DNA of 64,000 nucleotides, taken from the NCBI GenBank assembly GCA_047623945.1, contig JBLHOT010000001.1, positions 51,260-115,259 of the forward strand, in the 5' to 3' direction. The position numbers and the translations under genes were made by a program. The stretch comes from Arcticibacterium sp047623945 (GTDB lineage Bacteria; Bacteroidota; Bacteroidia; Cytophagales; Spirosomataceae). Positions 17,860 to 28,039 of the stretch are shown piece after piece (the stretch's first letter is position 1; every line of letters starts with the position of its first letter). Below the pieces are notes generated by a model, which was given only the letters and a program-made list of their open reading frames with translations, had not been told where the DNA came from and did no database searches.

Positions 17860-18822
17860 ATGAATCTAGACTTACTTTTTGACAACCTTACTAACCCGGC
17901 ATTACTTTTTTTTATCTTAGGTATTATTGCTGTTTATTTAAAGAGCGACTTGGAGATTCCAGCTAACTCCTCCAAGTTTATTTCATTGTATCTCTTATTT
18001 TCTATTGGTTTTAAAGGAGGGCAAGAGCTTTCTCATGAAGGGTTTACTTCAGAAGTAATAATGTCCATGTTTTTTGGTATGGCTATAGCTATTCTTATAC
18101 CTGTATATACTTTCTTTATTTTAAAGAAACGATTAGGTGTTTTTGATGCGGGAGCTATTGCCGCGGCATATGGCTCTGTAAGTGCCGTAACTTTTGTGAC
18201 TGCTGTGTCTTATTTGGAATCTATGCAAATGGCCATGCATGGACACATGGTGGCTATTATGGCTTTAATGGAGTCGCCGGCTATCATCGCTGGCCTAATT
18301 TTAATTTCAATAAGTAATAAAACCAGTGATGAACGCATAAAAAAGCGAAATGCACTAAAGCATTCCTTAACGAATGGGAGTGTATTGCTTATTATGGGGA
18401 GTTTACTGATAGGATTTATGGCTTCGGATAAACAGGCAGAGGGTATAAGGCCATTTACGGATGATATTTTCAAAGGGTTTCTAGCAATTTTCTTATTGGA
18501 TATGGGTATTGTCAGCGGCAGGAAGTTAAATTCGCTTCTTTCTAAGGGTTGGTTTCCTTTTGCCTTTGCCATTCTGATTCCCCTAATCAATGGCTCCATA
18601 GTTGGCTTTTTAAGTCATGTGGTTACGGAAGATGTATCAAGTCGGTTTATTTTTGCGGTGCTTGCGGCCAGTGCATCTTATATAGCGGTACCGGCTGCTA
18701 TGAAAATAACAGTGCCAAAAGCGAATCCTGGATTATATCTTCCTATGGCTCTTGCAGTAACATTCCCGATTAATATCACTATTGGAATGCCAATCTATTA
18801 CCAAATCGTCACCAATTTTTAG
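17860..18822 (+). CDS. SbtA-like sodium-dependent bicarbonate transporter
   Basis: 320 residues, strongly hydrophobic, about ten transmembrane segments in two repeats. The SbtA (DUF897) signatures are visible: LLFSIGFKGG in the first half, AAAYGSVSAVTFVTA, and a late AASASYIAVPAAMK segment. The family imports HCO3- with Na+ across the inner membrane. In a heterotroph it could supply bicarbonate to carboxylases. It sits with a LysR regulator and a small gene in an otherwise polysaccharide-related region. Confidence 0.87.
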   Translation: MNLDLLFDNLTNPALLFFILGIIAVYLKSDLEIPANSSKFISLYLLFSIGFKGGQELSHEGFTSEVIMSMFFGMAIAILIPVYTFFILKKRLGVFDAGAIAAAYGSVSAVTFVTAVSYLESMQMAMHGHMVAIMALMESPAIIAGLILISISNKTSDERIKKRNALKHSLTNGSVLLIMGSLLIGFMASDKQAEGIRPFTDDIFKGFLAIFLLDMGIVSGRKLNSLLSKGWFPFAFAILIPLINGSIVGFLSHVVTEDVSSRFIFAVLAASASYIAVPAAMKITVPKANPGLYLPMALAVTFPINITIGMPIYYQIVTNF

Positions 18823-19471
18823 AGAAACTAGATTCGGTTACACCAGCAAGGGTAGAAAATCTCCAATTAGACAAATACTGGGAGCTCATTTCGAACTCCT
18901 AGAATTTGTTTTTACTTGTTAAGCTGCCGAGATAATTAAGTAATTATAACCTTGGGGCCCACCAAAAGGACTAATCGGAGTTCAAATTTCTAAGTGAAAA
19001 GTCCCTTGAAAAATGAAACTGAAGTGTAGAATTGGTTGGGCCAGCAACCTATCTGTTTTCCTATCCTGAGGGTGATTTATAGTCTTGGGACAGTTTATAT
19101 ATGATTGACCCTAGTTTTCAATTTAGGTAGCTAGGATAAAGTGCCGAATCCCTCTAATCTGTAAAGGTGATATGGTTCTTAAAAGACCGACCACGCCTTT
19201 GTGTTTTTATTTATTTCGGACAATTTTACACCAAAGGGACGCTTCTTTTATGATCTAATTGATGATGACCGTTGTGCCTTTAGAATTAAGGATAAGCGTC
19301 GAAATTACCCACTGAACCTCTACACCCTACTATGCTTGGTCTAGAGTTGGGTGTAGTATAGATTAGAAGGATACATTTATGAAACCGACCTTCACTTTGG
19401 TAAAAAGCCAATCTTGAACTCAATGAACCCATCATTTATATTGGAAGTATAAAGGTTTCAAAAAAAGTATG
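18823..19471. other. 649-base region without an intact gene
   Basis: No full gene is seen. One frame around 19215-19345 reads like protein for some 40 codons (it contains GRFFYDLIDDDR and RIKDKRRNYP) before a stop, suggesting an unrecognised gene fragment. It separates the transporter from the convergent minus-strand block. Confidence 0.45.
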
Positions 19472-20355
19472 CTATCTGGTAAAACAGGCTTCTTTCTGTA
19501 TCTTTTTCGGAAACTCTGATATCGGTCGAATATTGATACCCTTCATATAACATTCTGCACTTTCAGATTGAATTTGAATTTGACCTGAATTTAGTACTGT
19601 ACCATCTTTTGCTTTTGCCTCTGATAAAGCCAGTACAACTTTACCATTTGTTACATGGACCGCCTTATCTCCAATAACATACAGATCTACCCGAGTCCAT
19701 TCGCCATGTGGACTCTCAGCATCCACCGATCTTATTGTACGGATACCATTATTAATCGATTCAGATTTAGGATCCCAGCTTTGATCTTTATTAACCTTTA
19801 CATTAGCCTTAGTTCCTGCCAATTTGTATAAGTCACCGAAATCACCTTCTTGAATCTGAAATTCTAAACTCGATTTCCAAACATTCCAGAAAGCTCCATG
19901 TTCCCCATGGCAGTGATACAGCAACCCATTATCTCGTTTTCTTTCTAGACGGGGCTCATATTTGTTTTGTCCCCATTTGAAAAGTAAGGTCAAGTGATAA
20001 TTTGAATAGGCTTTTTTGAAGTGAGGCCCGCATATACTTCTCCGGAAATGTGCAAAATTGGTTCGCCATTTTCATCAGTTATAACTTTAAAGATACCCAT
20101 GGGATCACCTAGTCCTATTGGCTCTTTGTTCTTTCCATCAGTAGTCTTTTTATATCCTTTTGGAAGATTTTCTACGGTGCTTTCTGGAACTCCAGTAAAT
20201 ACTTCCCATTCAGACAAATCTTCATCTAAAATAGGAGTCCAGTCCTTAGACTTAACTTGCTTAGAAGCTTTAATATACTCTTCTTGAGCATAAGCAGAAA
20301 AGCTAAAAGCGATAGTACAAAAAACTGCGATTACTTTAATTAAGGTTTTTGGCAT
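19472..20355 (-). pseudogene. DUF1080 (3-keto-disaccharide hydrolase type) secreted protein, frameshifted
   Basis: Two frames make one 294-residue DUF1080 protein. The first (20355-19990) has a signal peptide ending AYAQ, a W-x-PILDEDLSEWEVF start and an HISGEVYAGLTSKK strand. It ends prematurely where the family continues N-Y-H-L. The second (19993-19472) continues with FKWG, a PRLERKRDNGLLYHC core and FGDLY. One base lost from an A run (plus-strand T3 at about 20001-20003) explains the break. The stop of the first frame and a TTG of the second overlap as TTGA, so restart is formally possible, but the family is a single chain. DUF1080 proteins bind or hydrolyse sugars in the periplasm. Confidence 0.8.
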
Positions 20356-20413
20356 TTGATTTTGTTTTTTAGGAGATTGATTTCATTTTAATTTGGAATG
20401 TACAAGTCTAAAC

Positions 20414-21892
20414 TTAGTCTACTCTAGGGCTTTGAACTACTCCATTACCTTTCAAAAAATCATTATAATTAATTGCGTTATTGTTTGGGTCTAGCTTTAC
20501 ATTCCATTTTTGAAGATAATAATCTCGGGGTTTGAACTCATCCCCAATATTTTTCAATTTGACATTTAGCTTTTCGTCTAATTCTTTCTGAATTGAAGCA
20601 AATTCAGGATTATTGACCAAATTATTCATTTGGAAGGGGTCTTTCTCATTGTCAAAGAGCTTATCTGCACCTTCCAGAACTCTTGAGTAAGTGTATTTTT
20701 TAGTACGAATAGCCCTGTACTCAGGATATTTGTACTCCCTTGTAAATGGGCAAATATTCATCACAAGGGCTACCCTGTCAATGTCAGAATCAGGAGACTT
20801 CATCAAAGCAGAAATGTCTTCGCCTTCTATAGATTTTGGAATTTCCATTTCGGCAAGACCAAGAAGTGAAGGAAGAATGTCAGGAGTATTTATTGGAGCT
20901 TTTATAACCATTCCTTTATTTTTCGAAATAGATGGATACCTTATCAAAAATGGAACATTGATAGATTCATCCCAAGCCAATTGTTTAGTATAAGGGCGAA
21001 TTCCATGAGCACCCATCATTTCACCGTGGTCTGCTGAAAAAACCACAATGGTATTATCCCATAAGTCTAACTCTTTAAGTTTCTTAAGTATCCGACCAAT
21101 GGCTTCATCAGAGGCCGTGCATTGAGCATAATAACCTCGTAATTCTTTGCGTATACTTCCATCTGGGTCTTCCCGCACATTCGGAGTTAAGGTTAATTCT
21201 TCAGCATTATATAAGTCTTTGTATTCTTGTGGTGCTTGATGATGAGGGAAATGTGGAGCGGCAATAGATACCATTAATGAAAATGGCTTGTCTTCTTCGG
21301 CATGTTCACTGATATAGTTATTAGCATCTTTAGCAAGAGAAAAGGGAGAAAACTCGTCCCAGTATTTTATCTCTAGCTCTTCATTATCATAATAAGGCAT
21401 CTTGTTATAAGCGTGCGAACACTCCAGAGCCTTCCAATAATCAAATCCTTGACGCCTTTCAGGGGCTACATTGTTAAGTCTTCCATGTCCATCCAGATGC
21501 CATTTTCCAAGGTAACCCGTATCATAGCCAGCTGATTTGAATATTTCAGCCATGCTGAGCTCTTCATCTGGTAAATAAAGATCGTTCAAGAACATTCCTG
21601 TAGTTGTAGGATAGCGACCCGTTAATAGCGAAGCACGGTGAGGGGTACAAACTGGAGTAACCGAAACGGCATTTGAAAAATTAACCGCCTCTTTTGCAAA
21701 CTTGTCTAGGTTTGGCGTTTTTACATCTGTGTTCCCATTATATCCAAGAGCGGTAGACCTCCATTGGTCAGTTAAAATATAAACTACATTTGGCTTTTTC
21801 GAATTCTCTTTCTTTTGACAACTAACAATTGCCAGTAGGCTGAAACTTAAAATTGCAAGAAAGCATAGAATCTGAACTCTGGACTTTATCAT
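20414..21892 (-). CDS. Type I sulfatase lipoprotein
   Basis: 492 residues with lipobox IVSC (Cys25). The metal site TDQ lies at 41-43, and the formylglycine motif C82-T-P-H-R is intact followed by ASLLTGRYP. GKWHLDGHG, a SIAAPHFPHH segment and FSADHGEMMGAHG supply the other metal and sulfate-binding residues. The C-terminal part has the usual sulfatase beta domain. It should remove sulfate from a carbohydrate at the cell envelope; substrate unknown. Followed 58 bases downstream by the broken DUF1080 gene; likely part of the minus-strand operon running from 31543. Confidence 0.87.
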   Translation of the reverse strand: MIKSRVQILCFLAILSFSLLAIVSCQKKENSKKPNVVYILTDQWRSTALGYNGNTDVKTPNLDKFAKEAVNFSNAVSVTPVCTPHRASLLTGRYPTTTGMFLNDLYLPDEELSMAEIFKSAGYDTGYLGKWHLDGHGRLNNVAPERRQGFDYWKALECSHAYNKMPYYDNEELEIKYWDEFSPFSLAKDANNYISEHAEEDKPFSLMVSIAAPHFPHHQAPQEYKDLYNAEELTLTPNVREDPDGSIRKELRGYYAQCTASDEAIGRILKKLKELDLWDNTIVVFSADHGEMMGAHGIRPYTKQLAWDESINVPFLIRYPSISKNKGMVIKAPINTPDILPSLLGLAEMEIPKSIEGEDISALMKSPDSDIDRVALVMNICPFTREYKYPEYRAIRTKKYTYSRVLEGADKLFDNEKDPFQMNNLVNNPEFASIQKELDEKLNVKLKNIGDEFKPRDYYLQKWNVKLDPNNNAINYNDFLKGNGVVQSPRVD

Positions 21893-21956
21893 TAGGTATA
21901 GTTTATCTTCGACAATTTATTAAGATCCAAAAGCCTAAGTTGATTGACTGTGATAG

Positions 21957-23384
21957 TTATTTGGGCTCTAAGAAATCCTTGCCCCATTTTGCATGTAATT
22001 CTATAGCCAATTCATCTACAGCTTTTTGATAGATTTCTTTTTCGGCCAAGTTGTCCAATTCTAAAGGATCATTGGAGTGGTCAAACAGCATTCTTGCATA
22101 AGCTTTTCCATCATCATCTGTCCATTCTGCATAAAATAAATCTCCTTTAATGAGGGTAACGGCGTCTTTAAATTTGCTTATCGCCCAATCTTTTTTAGCC
22201 GTTGCTCCATTAATGATTGGAACGAAACTTCGACCCTCTACAGTTTTGGGTATTTCAATTCCCGCAAGTTCAGATAGGGTGGGATAGGCATCTATATATT
22301 CTGAAATAACATCTGTTTTTTGCCCTTTAGTTTTTTCCGGAATCTTTATCATTAAGGCCGTTCTAAATGCTGTTTCAAAGGTTTCGTGCTTACACCAGAG
22401 TTTATGATCGCCTAAATTCCAGCCATGATCTCCCGATAGAATTACAATGGTATTTTCGGCTAATTCCAATCTCTTAAGTTCGTCTAAAACTAAACCAATT
22501 TGTGCATCCACATAACTTACACAGGCATAATAGCCATGAATTAGCTCTTTGGCTAAATCATCTGGCATATCTCCCTCTTTTGGGATATTCTCATAATTCC
22601 GTAACTCACCATAATTGTGAAAGGCCTCTTTTGGGGTGGACCCAGGTTGGACATAACTCTTTGGCAACTCTATTTTGGTTCTATCATATAAATCCCAATA
22701 CTTTTTAGGAGCTGCAAATGGAAGACGCGGTTTCGCTACGCCCATTGTTAGGAAAAAAGGTTGATTTGTACTTTTGAGGCTTTGAAGGTCTTTAATTACT
22801 TTTAACGCCAATTTTCCGTCAGTATAAACGGAATCGTGAACTTCAGCAGCTTCTATAGGTAGGCCGCGATAAGTATTTCTTCGTATTTCTTGACTTTGCG
22901 GCAAAGCATACCCCCATAATCCATCGGCTTTCCAAATTTCGTCCCATGCCATGCCATCATCATCGTTATGGTGATAGATTTTCCCATTAGAAATCGTTTT
23001 GTAACCATTTTCTTTTAACAATATTGGCAAAGAAATGGCATCAGGATAATCATCATCCTTTTTCGTTCTTGAGTCTATAAAACGTCTTCTTGTTGGTCTG
23101 GCCCCAGTAAGTAAACTAGCCCTGGAAGCCCCGCAAACTGGAATATTGCAATAGGCTCGATTAAAGACTAAGCTCTCTTTAGCAAGTTTGTCAAGGTTTG
23201 GAGATTTAATATGGCTAGTTCCATAAAAATTGAGTTCTGGCCGCAAATCATCGACAGCAATGAACAAGATATTCGGCTTTTTCTTAAGTTCAGAACTCCC
23301 ATCTTTTGTATTTATCTGTGACACAAGAAAGACCGTAACCAAGAGAGCAAAAACTAAAAAGAATGAATTGAAATATGATTTCAT
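21957..23384 (-). CDS. Type I sulfatase, iduronate-2-sulfatase-like
   Basis: 475 residues with an N-terminal hydrophobic signal or anchor. AVDD at 43-46, formylglycine motif C84-G-A-S-R, GKIYHH in place of the common GKWH, and GVAKPRLPFAAPKKYWDLY followed by SGDHGWNLGDH are typical of the iduronate-2-sulfatase group (S1_7-like). It resembles the plus-strand gene at 8460 in plan but is not a recent copy. Position between another sulfatase and an alginate-lyase-like enzyme suggests joint action on a sulfated uronic-acid polymer such as ulvan. Confidence 0.87.
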   Translation of the reverse strand: MKSYFNSFFLVFALLVTVFLVSQINTKDGSSELKKKPNILFIAVDDLRPELNFYGTSHIKSPNLDKLAKESLVFNRAYCNIPVCGASRASLLTGARPTRRRFIDSRTKKDDDYPDAISLPILLKENGYKTISNGKIYHHNDDDGMAWDEIWKADGLWGYALPQSQEIRRNTYRGLPIEAAEVHDSVYTDGKLALKVIKDLQSLKSTNQPFFLTMGVAKPRLPFAAPKKYWDLYDRTKIELPKSYVQPGSTPKEAFHNYGELRNYENIPKEGDMPDDLAKELIHGYYACVSYVDAQIGLVLDELKRLELAENTIVILSGDHGWNLGDHKLWCKHETFETAFRTALMIKIPEKTKGQKTDVISEYIDAYPTLSELAGIEIPKTVEGRSFVPIINGATAKKDWAISKFKDAVTLIKGDLFYAEWTDDDGKAYARMLFDHSNDPLELDNLAEKEIYQKAVDELAIELHAKWGKDFLEPK

Positions 23385-23447
23385 TTTTCGTATTAGATTT
23401 TATTCATAAAATAAGAGTGGCCATTTTTATTATTCATAAAATTCATT

Positions 23448-24632
23448 TTAGTTATAGAGCCAAATTATTGGGTGTCTTACAGGTAGGTTCCTTATCACTT
23501 CTGAATGTATCGGGTAAGGGGGTAATTTCAAATAGGTCTCTATGTACTGCTGATTATCGTATGCAAGTGCCGTGAATAGAAGGGAAGAATGGCAAGCAGG
23601 CCATTCTTCCCAGATATAGATGTCTTTATCGAAAGGCCACTTTGACTTATCACTAATAAATGGATAAATGAATTCTATTCCTTTTTTAAGTGATTTGCCA
23701 TCTTCGGTGATATATTCAAATAGGTTATCTTCTTTTGTGGAAAGTATTTGAGCCAGGTTACAAAAGGCATCCAAGTTGAAAAGTGAATAACCGTAAGGCT
23801 TAGTACGTGCAAGTTCTAATGGAAAACTACCATCATCGGCCATTTGATTGGGCAATAGTACATCTTTAAATCGATCTGTACATAACTTAATAAGTTCTTT
23901 GTTCTCTGTCAATGTGGCCATTGATGCTGCGGTTACCGCCCAACAAGTACCGTGGTTGTTCTTCCAGTTCATTTCAGAAATCCCATATTCATGTGTGGTC
24001 ATCCATCTTAAAAATTCACTGAACCAGTTTTTCAATTTTAGGACTTCGTTCTTCGGAATAGCTCCCTTTTTTGAAAGTACTTTTACAGATTGTGCCACCT
24101 CAACAAAATGATAGGCATCAATCAGGCCTATACCTCTTCCAGTAACTTTGCCAAAAATGGCTTGTGCGTAAAGCATATTAGGATTCATCATCCTATCTTC
24201 ATCAATAAACCATGCATTTAGGTGTTCTAGAGCTTTGTCAGCATAAACTTGTTCCTGAGTGATGAAATAGGCCGATGTTAACGTAGAAACTATTTGACTT
24301 AGACGAATCATTGCAAAACGGTGAGCCGTAAAATTATTGGGATTTGTCTGTCCATCTTTTTGGATGTAGGGTCCTTTAAGATCTGCTGGGTTTGGCCACC
24401 AGTAATCTCCTTCGGAATAAAAGTCATGTATTCCTCCAGAACTGCGTTCACTATGCGAATCTGTCACAGTTATAGGTTCTGTTAGTAAAAAGGCTTTTGC
24501 TCTTGAGATCTCTGTAGCTGCAAGTTTTTCAATAACCTGTTCTGGAAGCGTTTGGGAAGTGTAAGCCTTGTTACTTAGAAGTAGAGGGCTACATAGCATT
24601 ACCATCAGTACTGAAAATCTGTTTTTACTCAT
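23448..24632 (-). CDS. Alginate-lyase-like (PF05426) polysaccharide lyase, intact paralogue
   Basis: 394 residues with a signal peptide and one alginate_lyase superfamily (alpha/alpha) toroid. Conserved segments: YWWPNP (77-82), DG-x-x-NP (93-98), NAWFIDE (139-145), and the probable catalytic N225-N226-H227 in KNNHGTC. Families with this domain cleave uronic-acid linkages by beta-elimination (alginate, glucuronan or related polymers); the substrate cannot be named here. The broken gene at 14357-15638 is its divergent relative. It lies 63 bases upstream of the iduronate-type sulfatase in the same direction. Confidence 0.78.
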   Translation of the reverse strand: MSKNRFSVLMVMLCSPLLLSNKAYTSQTLPEQVIEKLAATEISRAKAFLLTEPITVTDSHSERSSGGIHDFYSEGDYWWPNPADLKGPYIQKDGQTNPNNFTAHRFAMIRLSQIVSTLTSAYFITQEQVYADKALEHLNAWFIDEDRMMNPNMLYAQAIFGKVTGRGIGLIDAYHFVEVAQSVKVLSKKGAIPKNEVLKLKNWFSEFLRWMTTHEYGISEMNWKNNHGTCWAVTAASMATLTENKELIKLCTDRFKDVLLPNQMADDGSFPLELARTKPYGYSLFNLDAFCNLAQILSTKEDNLFEYITEDGKSLKKGIEFIYPFISDKSKWPFDKDIYIWEEWPACHSSLLFTALAYDNQQYIETYLKLPPYPIHSEVIRNLPVRHPIIWLYN

Positions 24633-24741
24633 AGCAGAACTTACTTAAATTTAGGTCAGGTTTGATATACATTTTAAGACATAATAATTCTTCATCAAAT
24701 ATTGTTTTCCGAAGATAGTCTGATAGGCCATTTGGCACTCA

Positions 24742-26601
24742 TTAATTCCTTTTCTGAATCAGAACTACCCAGTCTTTCTTTCGTTCTGCCGGAGGATAAC
24801 CTAAGAAAACTGTACCATTTGCTTTCGCTGTTTTAACGGTTCCCTCCTGTAACTCACCTCCGTTTCTTGGGTCATACCAATGAATGGAGAACTTATTCCC
24901 CGATGTTCCTAAATCAATAGTGCTTGTTTCTTGCTCCATAGGCAAGTATACCGCATAAATGCTATCTTTTTGGGCCAAACAATAGGCCAGGTCACCTTTT
25001 ATAAGTTCATCCGCAGGATTCATTGTCCAAAAGGGAATGTGATTTTTAAAGAAAGTCAAAGCATATCTGTTTTGATCCCAGAATAGATCTCGACTTCTAA
25101 AGTCTTCACAAGTCAAATCTGAATGAGGACTGGCATAGCCAAAATACCATTCTACCCCAAAACCTCCTGCCATTAGCGTACCCCACAAGGCTCTTTCACG
25201 GGCCAAATTGTGTTCAATATCTTCATCATCTGGGAGTAAGGCTATATTTGCTTTCCCAGGTTCATCTACTGATAAAGCCCACTTTCTGCCTGTGGCGTTG
25301 GACTTTTCTCTCCATTTCAGTACTCTAGGATGTACATCAGTAAATTCTGCATCGCTCAACTGTAGAGAAGCTCCAGTTAAAGGTGATTTAGCACCGATAA
25401 AATCTTCATAGCGGTCATCCTTATTTGGGAAAGTATGCATGACCAAGTGATGGCCGTAGGGATCTAACTTGGTCACGTAGTTGGCTACCTTTAACACTTC
25501 TTCGGTAGGCTGGTTGTTTTCTTCACCTACGTTCCAGTTCATGGAAAGGTGATGCCCGAAACGGGCAATTAACTCGCGGTAGTATAATTTTCCTTCAGTT
25601 CCAAAAACGCCCTTGTCCATAAGGTGGTCTGTCTCTGTTTCGTTGGTCTTAAAATGAAGAAACATGCCTTGAGTTTCGGCGTATTCAAAAATACGTTCCC
25701 ACTGATCTAACTTGGAGACATCCAATCTAGTTTTATGAAAAAAGGTCTCCCATGCCTCTTTGTTTTTCTTATTGCTCGCATAGGCCTCATATTCGGCGGC
25801 TGGCTTTTTCAATAGATAAGGGAAAATATTGCGATCATCTCCATCTACGTTAAAAGTCAAAAAGGAAAATACGTTCAATTCCTCTGAGGCCAAATAGTTG
25901 ATAGCTCCCAAAAGGTTTTTCCCTTTGGTTGCTTGCCAAACAAAAGGTTGAGCTTCCTCAGGAAAGTCCTTGGCATGTGGTTTCCATTGCTTTAAAAAGC
26001 CAAGTGCATTCGTGGCTTCGTCAAAATCGGCAAACCCTAATAAATTTTCAGGAGCGTCTACACCAAGTTTTATAAAGTAGTCGCCAGTTTCCTCAAATTT
26101 CAAATAGGACTCACCTACATAATTAAGACGACCTTTTGCCCTGTTGTCTTTTCCAGTTTTGTCGGAATCGGAAATAATAAAACTTCCTGATTGGCCATCC
26201 ATGAATCCTGCTGATTCGGCTTCATTAATGCTATTACTTACAGCAATTTCAGTTCCTTTTTTAAAGGAAACTTTATAGGCCCATTCTCCAACTGCATCTG
26301 GGGTAAATCGTACTTGCCAAGTATTGCCAGAGGTAGCACTGCTTTCTGCGGTATTTCCATCGGCGGCATAAAAGCCAGGTACTACATAGGTCTTGTCACC
26401 ATTAGTTAAGGTTAGGTCTAAACGGTAGTCTAAAAAAGGGTTTTCTTCGGCAAGTTCATCAGTTTCAGGACCCATAAAGGAGAGGGTAATTTTGTGCCAT
26501 TTTTGGAGTTCCCCTTCAACTAAAATCGCCGAGTATTTTTTTGTGCATCCTCCAAGTGTGAAGAAAAATAATACTAGAAATAGAAAGTTCTTGGTTTTCA
26601 T
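24742..26601 (-). CDS. DUF5060-domain glycoside hydrolase-like lipoprotein
   Basis: 619 residues with lipobox LGGC (Cys19). An Ig-like DUF5060 domain (about 25-135, opening WHKITLSF) is followed by a putative TIM-barrel with SMNWNVGEENNQ and ALSVDEPG, which may hold the catalytic acids, and a C-terminal collagen-binding-like beta domain. Such proteins occur in polysaccharide loci and are assumed to act on glycans outside the cell; no activity is established for this type that I can name with confidence. It is transcribed with the oxidoreductase gene 26 bases upstream. Confidence 0.75.
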   Translation of the reverse strand: MKTKNFLFLVLFFFTLGGCTKKYSAILVEGELQKWHKITLSFMGPETDELAEENPFLDYRLDLTLTNGDKTYVVPGFYAADGNTAESSATSGNTWQVRFTPDAVGEWAYKVSFKKGTEIAVSNSINEAESAGFMDGQSGSFIISDSDKTGKDNRAKGRLNYVGESYLKFEETGDYFIKLGVDAPENLLGFADFDEATNALGFLKQWKPHAKDFPEEAQPFVWQATKGKNLLGAINYLASEELNVFSFLTFNVDGDDRNIFPYLLKKPAAEYEAYASNKKNKEAWETFFHKTRLDVSKLDQWERIFEYAETQGMFLHFKTNETETDHLMDKGVFGTEGKLYYRELIARFGHHLSMNWNVGEENNQPTEEVLKVANYVTKLDPYGHHLVMHTFPNKDDRYEDFIGAKSPLTGASLQLSDAEFTDVHPRVLKWREKSNATGRKWALSVDEPGKANIALLPDDEDIEHNLARERALWGTLMAGGFGVEWYFGYASPHSDLTCEDFRSRDLFWDQNRYALTFFKNHIPFWTMNPADELIKGDLAYCLAQKDSIYAVYLPMEQETSTIDLGTSGNKFSIHWYDPRNGGELQEGTVKTAKANGTVFLGYPPAERKKDWVVLIQKRN

Positions 26602-26627
26602 ATAATTCGGTTAAATATTACTAATGA

Positions 26628-27968
26628 TTAAATACTTGGCTCCCAGCCTTTAGCATATTCTCTACCCCATAATTCCAATGCTTTAAGGTCGAGCATTCTA
26701 CCCGTTAATGGATCTACCTCAAAACTCTTATTAATTCTGTAAGCTACATTGCCATAATGTACTAATGCCATACTGAAAGAGGCATCATCAATAGGTGCCT
26801 GCAAGGTTTCTTTACCTCTAATGGTGTTAAAGAAATTTGCTACATGGATAGAGGTCATACCCCCACCTCCACCAAGCTCAATACCACCTTCTTTATATTT
26901 GGAATGGACGGTCTTAAGTAAGTTTCCCTCTCTATCATAAAGTTTGTACAAGTCACGGTTCACAAGTACACTGCCTTCGCTGCCGTAAATAATGGTGCCT
27001 CTACCACCGCCGTAGGTTGAATAACCATTTCGACTTTTGCCATCCCATTTGATGGTCGTATTGTTATCAAACTTAAAGGTGGCCTCCATGGTGTCATACA
27101 TTTCCCATCCGTCATGGACGAAGGCTGTTTTAATGCCATCTACAGAAACGTGATTTGGGTAATTTACTTGTAATGCCCAACGAGCTACATCCAACTCGTG
27201 AGTACCATTGTTGCCTAATTCGGCTGTACCATAATTCCAACCATACCAATGCCAATTGTAATTCCAGGTTTCAGAAGTATAATCACGTCGTACTGCCGGG
27301 CCTTGAAATAATTCCCAATCTAAACCTTTAGGAATGGCAGCAGATTTTTGGTGGGGTACTTCTCCACGTTTGTTGCTGAAAAAGGCCACTGCTTTGTATG
27401 GAGTACCAATAATGCCATTATGGATTGCCTTAATAATTTCAATAGAATGTTCAGCTGAACGCTGCTGGTTTCCCATTTGTACAACGCGGTCGTATTTTTT
27501 TTGAGCCGCAACTAACAGCTGATTCTCCGCCATGTTATGACTGCAAGGCTTCTCTACATACACGTGCTTACCTTCTTTAAGAGCCATAATAGAGCCCGGA
27601 GCATGCCAATGATCCGGAGTTAAGTTAAAGAAGGCATCTACTTGTTTATCCTCTAGTACTTTTCGGATATCGTTTTCAAGTTTTGGAGTATAGTCCAATC
27701 GTGTTGCCATTTCCTTTGCTGCTTTAACGCGTTGACTATCCATCACATCACACATGTAAAGTAGTTCTACATTATTGCTTTTTAATGCTATGGGCGTGTA
27801 CATGGCACTGACACGTCTACCCAAACCTGCAATAGCCACTTGAATTCTATCATTGGCACCTATCACTTTTTTATAACTCTTAGCCGAAAGGCTAGTAGCA
27901 CCTCCCATCATGGCTGCAGAAGTTCCTAATGCGGCTTTTTGAATAAAGTTTCTTCTTGATGTTTTCAT
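26628..27968 (-). CDS. Gfo/Idh/MocA-family oxidoreductase with twin-arginine signal
   Basis: 446 residues. The start SRRNFIQKAALG is a Tat signal, so the folded, cofactor-loaded enzyme is exported. A Rossmann domain (AIAGLGRR at about 45-52) binds NAD(P); EKPCSHN supplies the conserved lysine, and WHWYGWNYGTAELGNNGTHELDVARW is split here as family core near residues 240-265 with the catalytic His. Members oxidise or epimerise sugars, some hydrolyse glycosides by a redox route. With DUF1080 proteins nearby, 3-keto-sugar chemistry is an attractive but unproven idea. Confidence 0.83.
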   Translation of the reverse strand: MKTSRRNFIQKAALGTSAAMMGGATSLSAKSYKKVIGANDRIQVAIAGLGRRVSAMYTPIALKSNNVELLYMCDVMDSQRVKAAKEMATRLDYTPKLENDIRKVLEDKQVDAFFNLTPDHWHAPGSIMALKEGKHVYVEKPCSHNMAENQLLVAAQKKYDRVVQMGNQQRSAEHSIEIIKAIHNGIIGTPYKAVAFFSNKRGEVPHQKSAAIPKGLDWELFQGPAVRRDYTSETWNYNWHWYGWNYGTAELGNNGTHELDVARWALQVNYPNHVSVDGIKTAFVHDGWEMYDTMEATFKFDNNTTIKWDGKSRNGYSTYGGGRGTIIYGSEGSVLVNRDLYKLYDREGNLLKTVHSKYKEGGIELGGGGGMTSIHVANFFNTIRGKETLQAPIDDASFSMALVHYGNVAYRINKSFEVDPLTGRMLDLKALELWGREYAKGWEPSI

Positions 27969-28039
27969 TATAGGAATTCTTTTATTTTAATATTTTTATG
28001 ATCGATTTACCCAGCATAATCCTGTAAAATCTAATTCTT

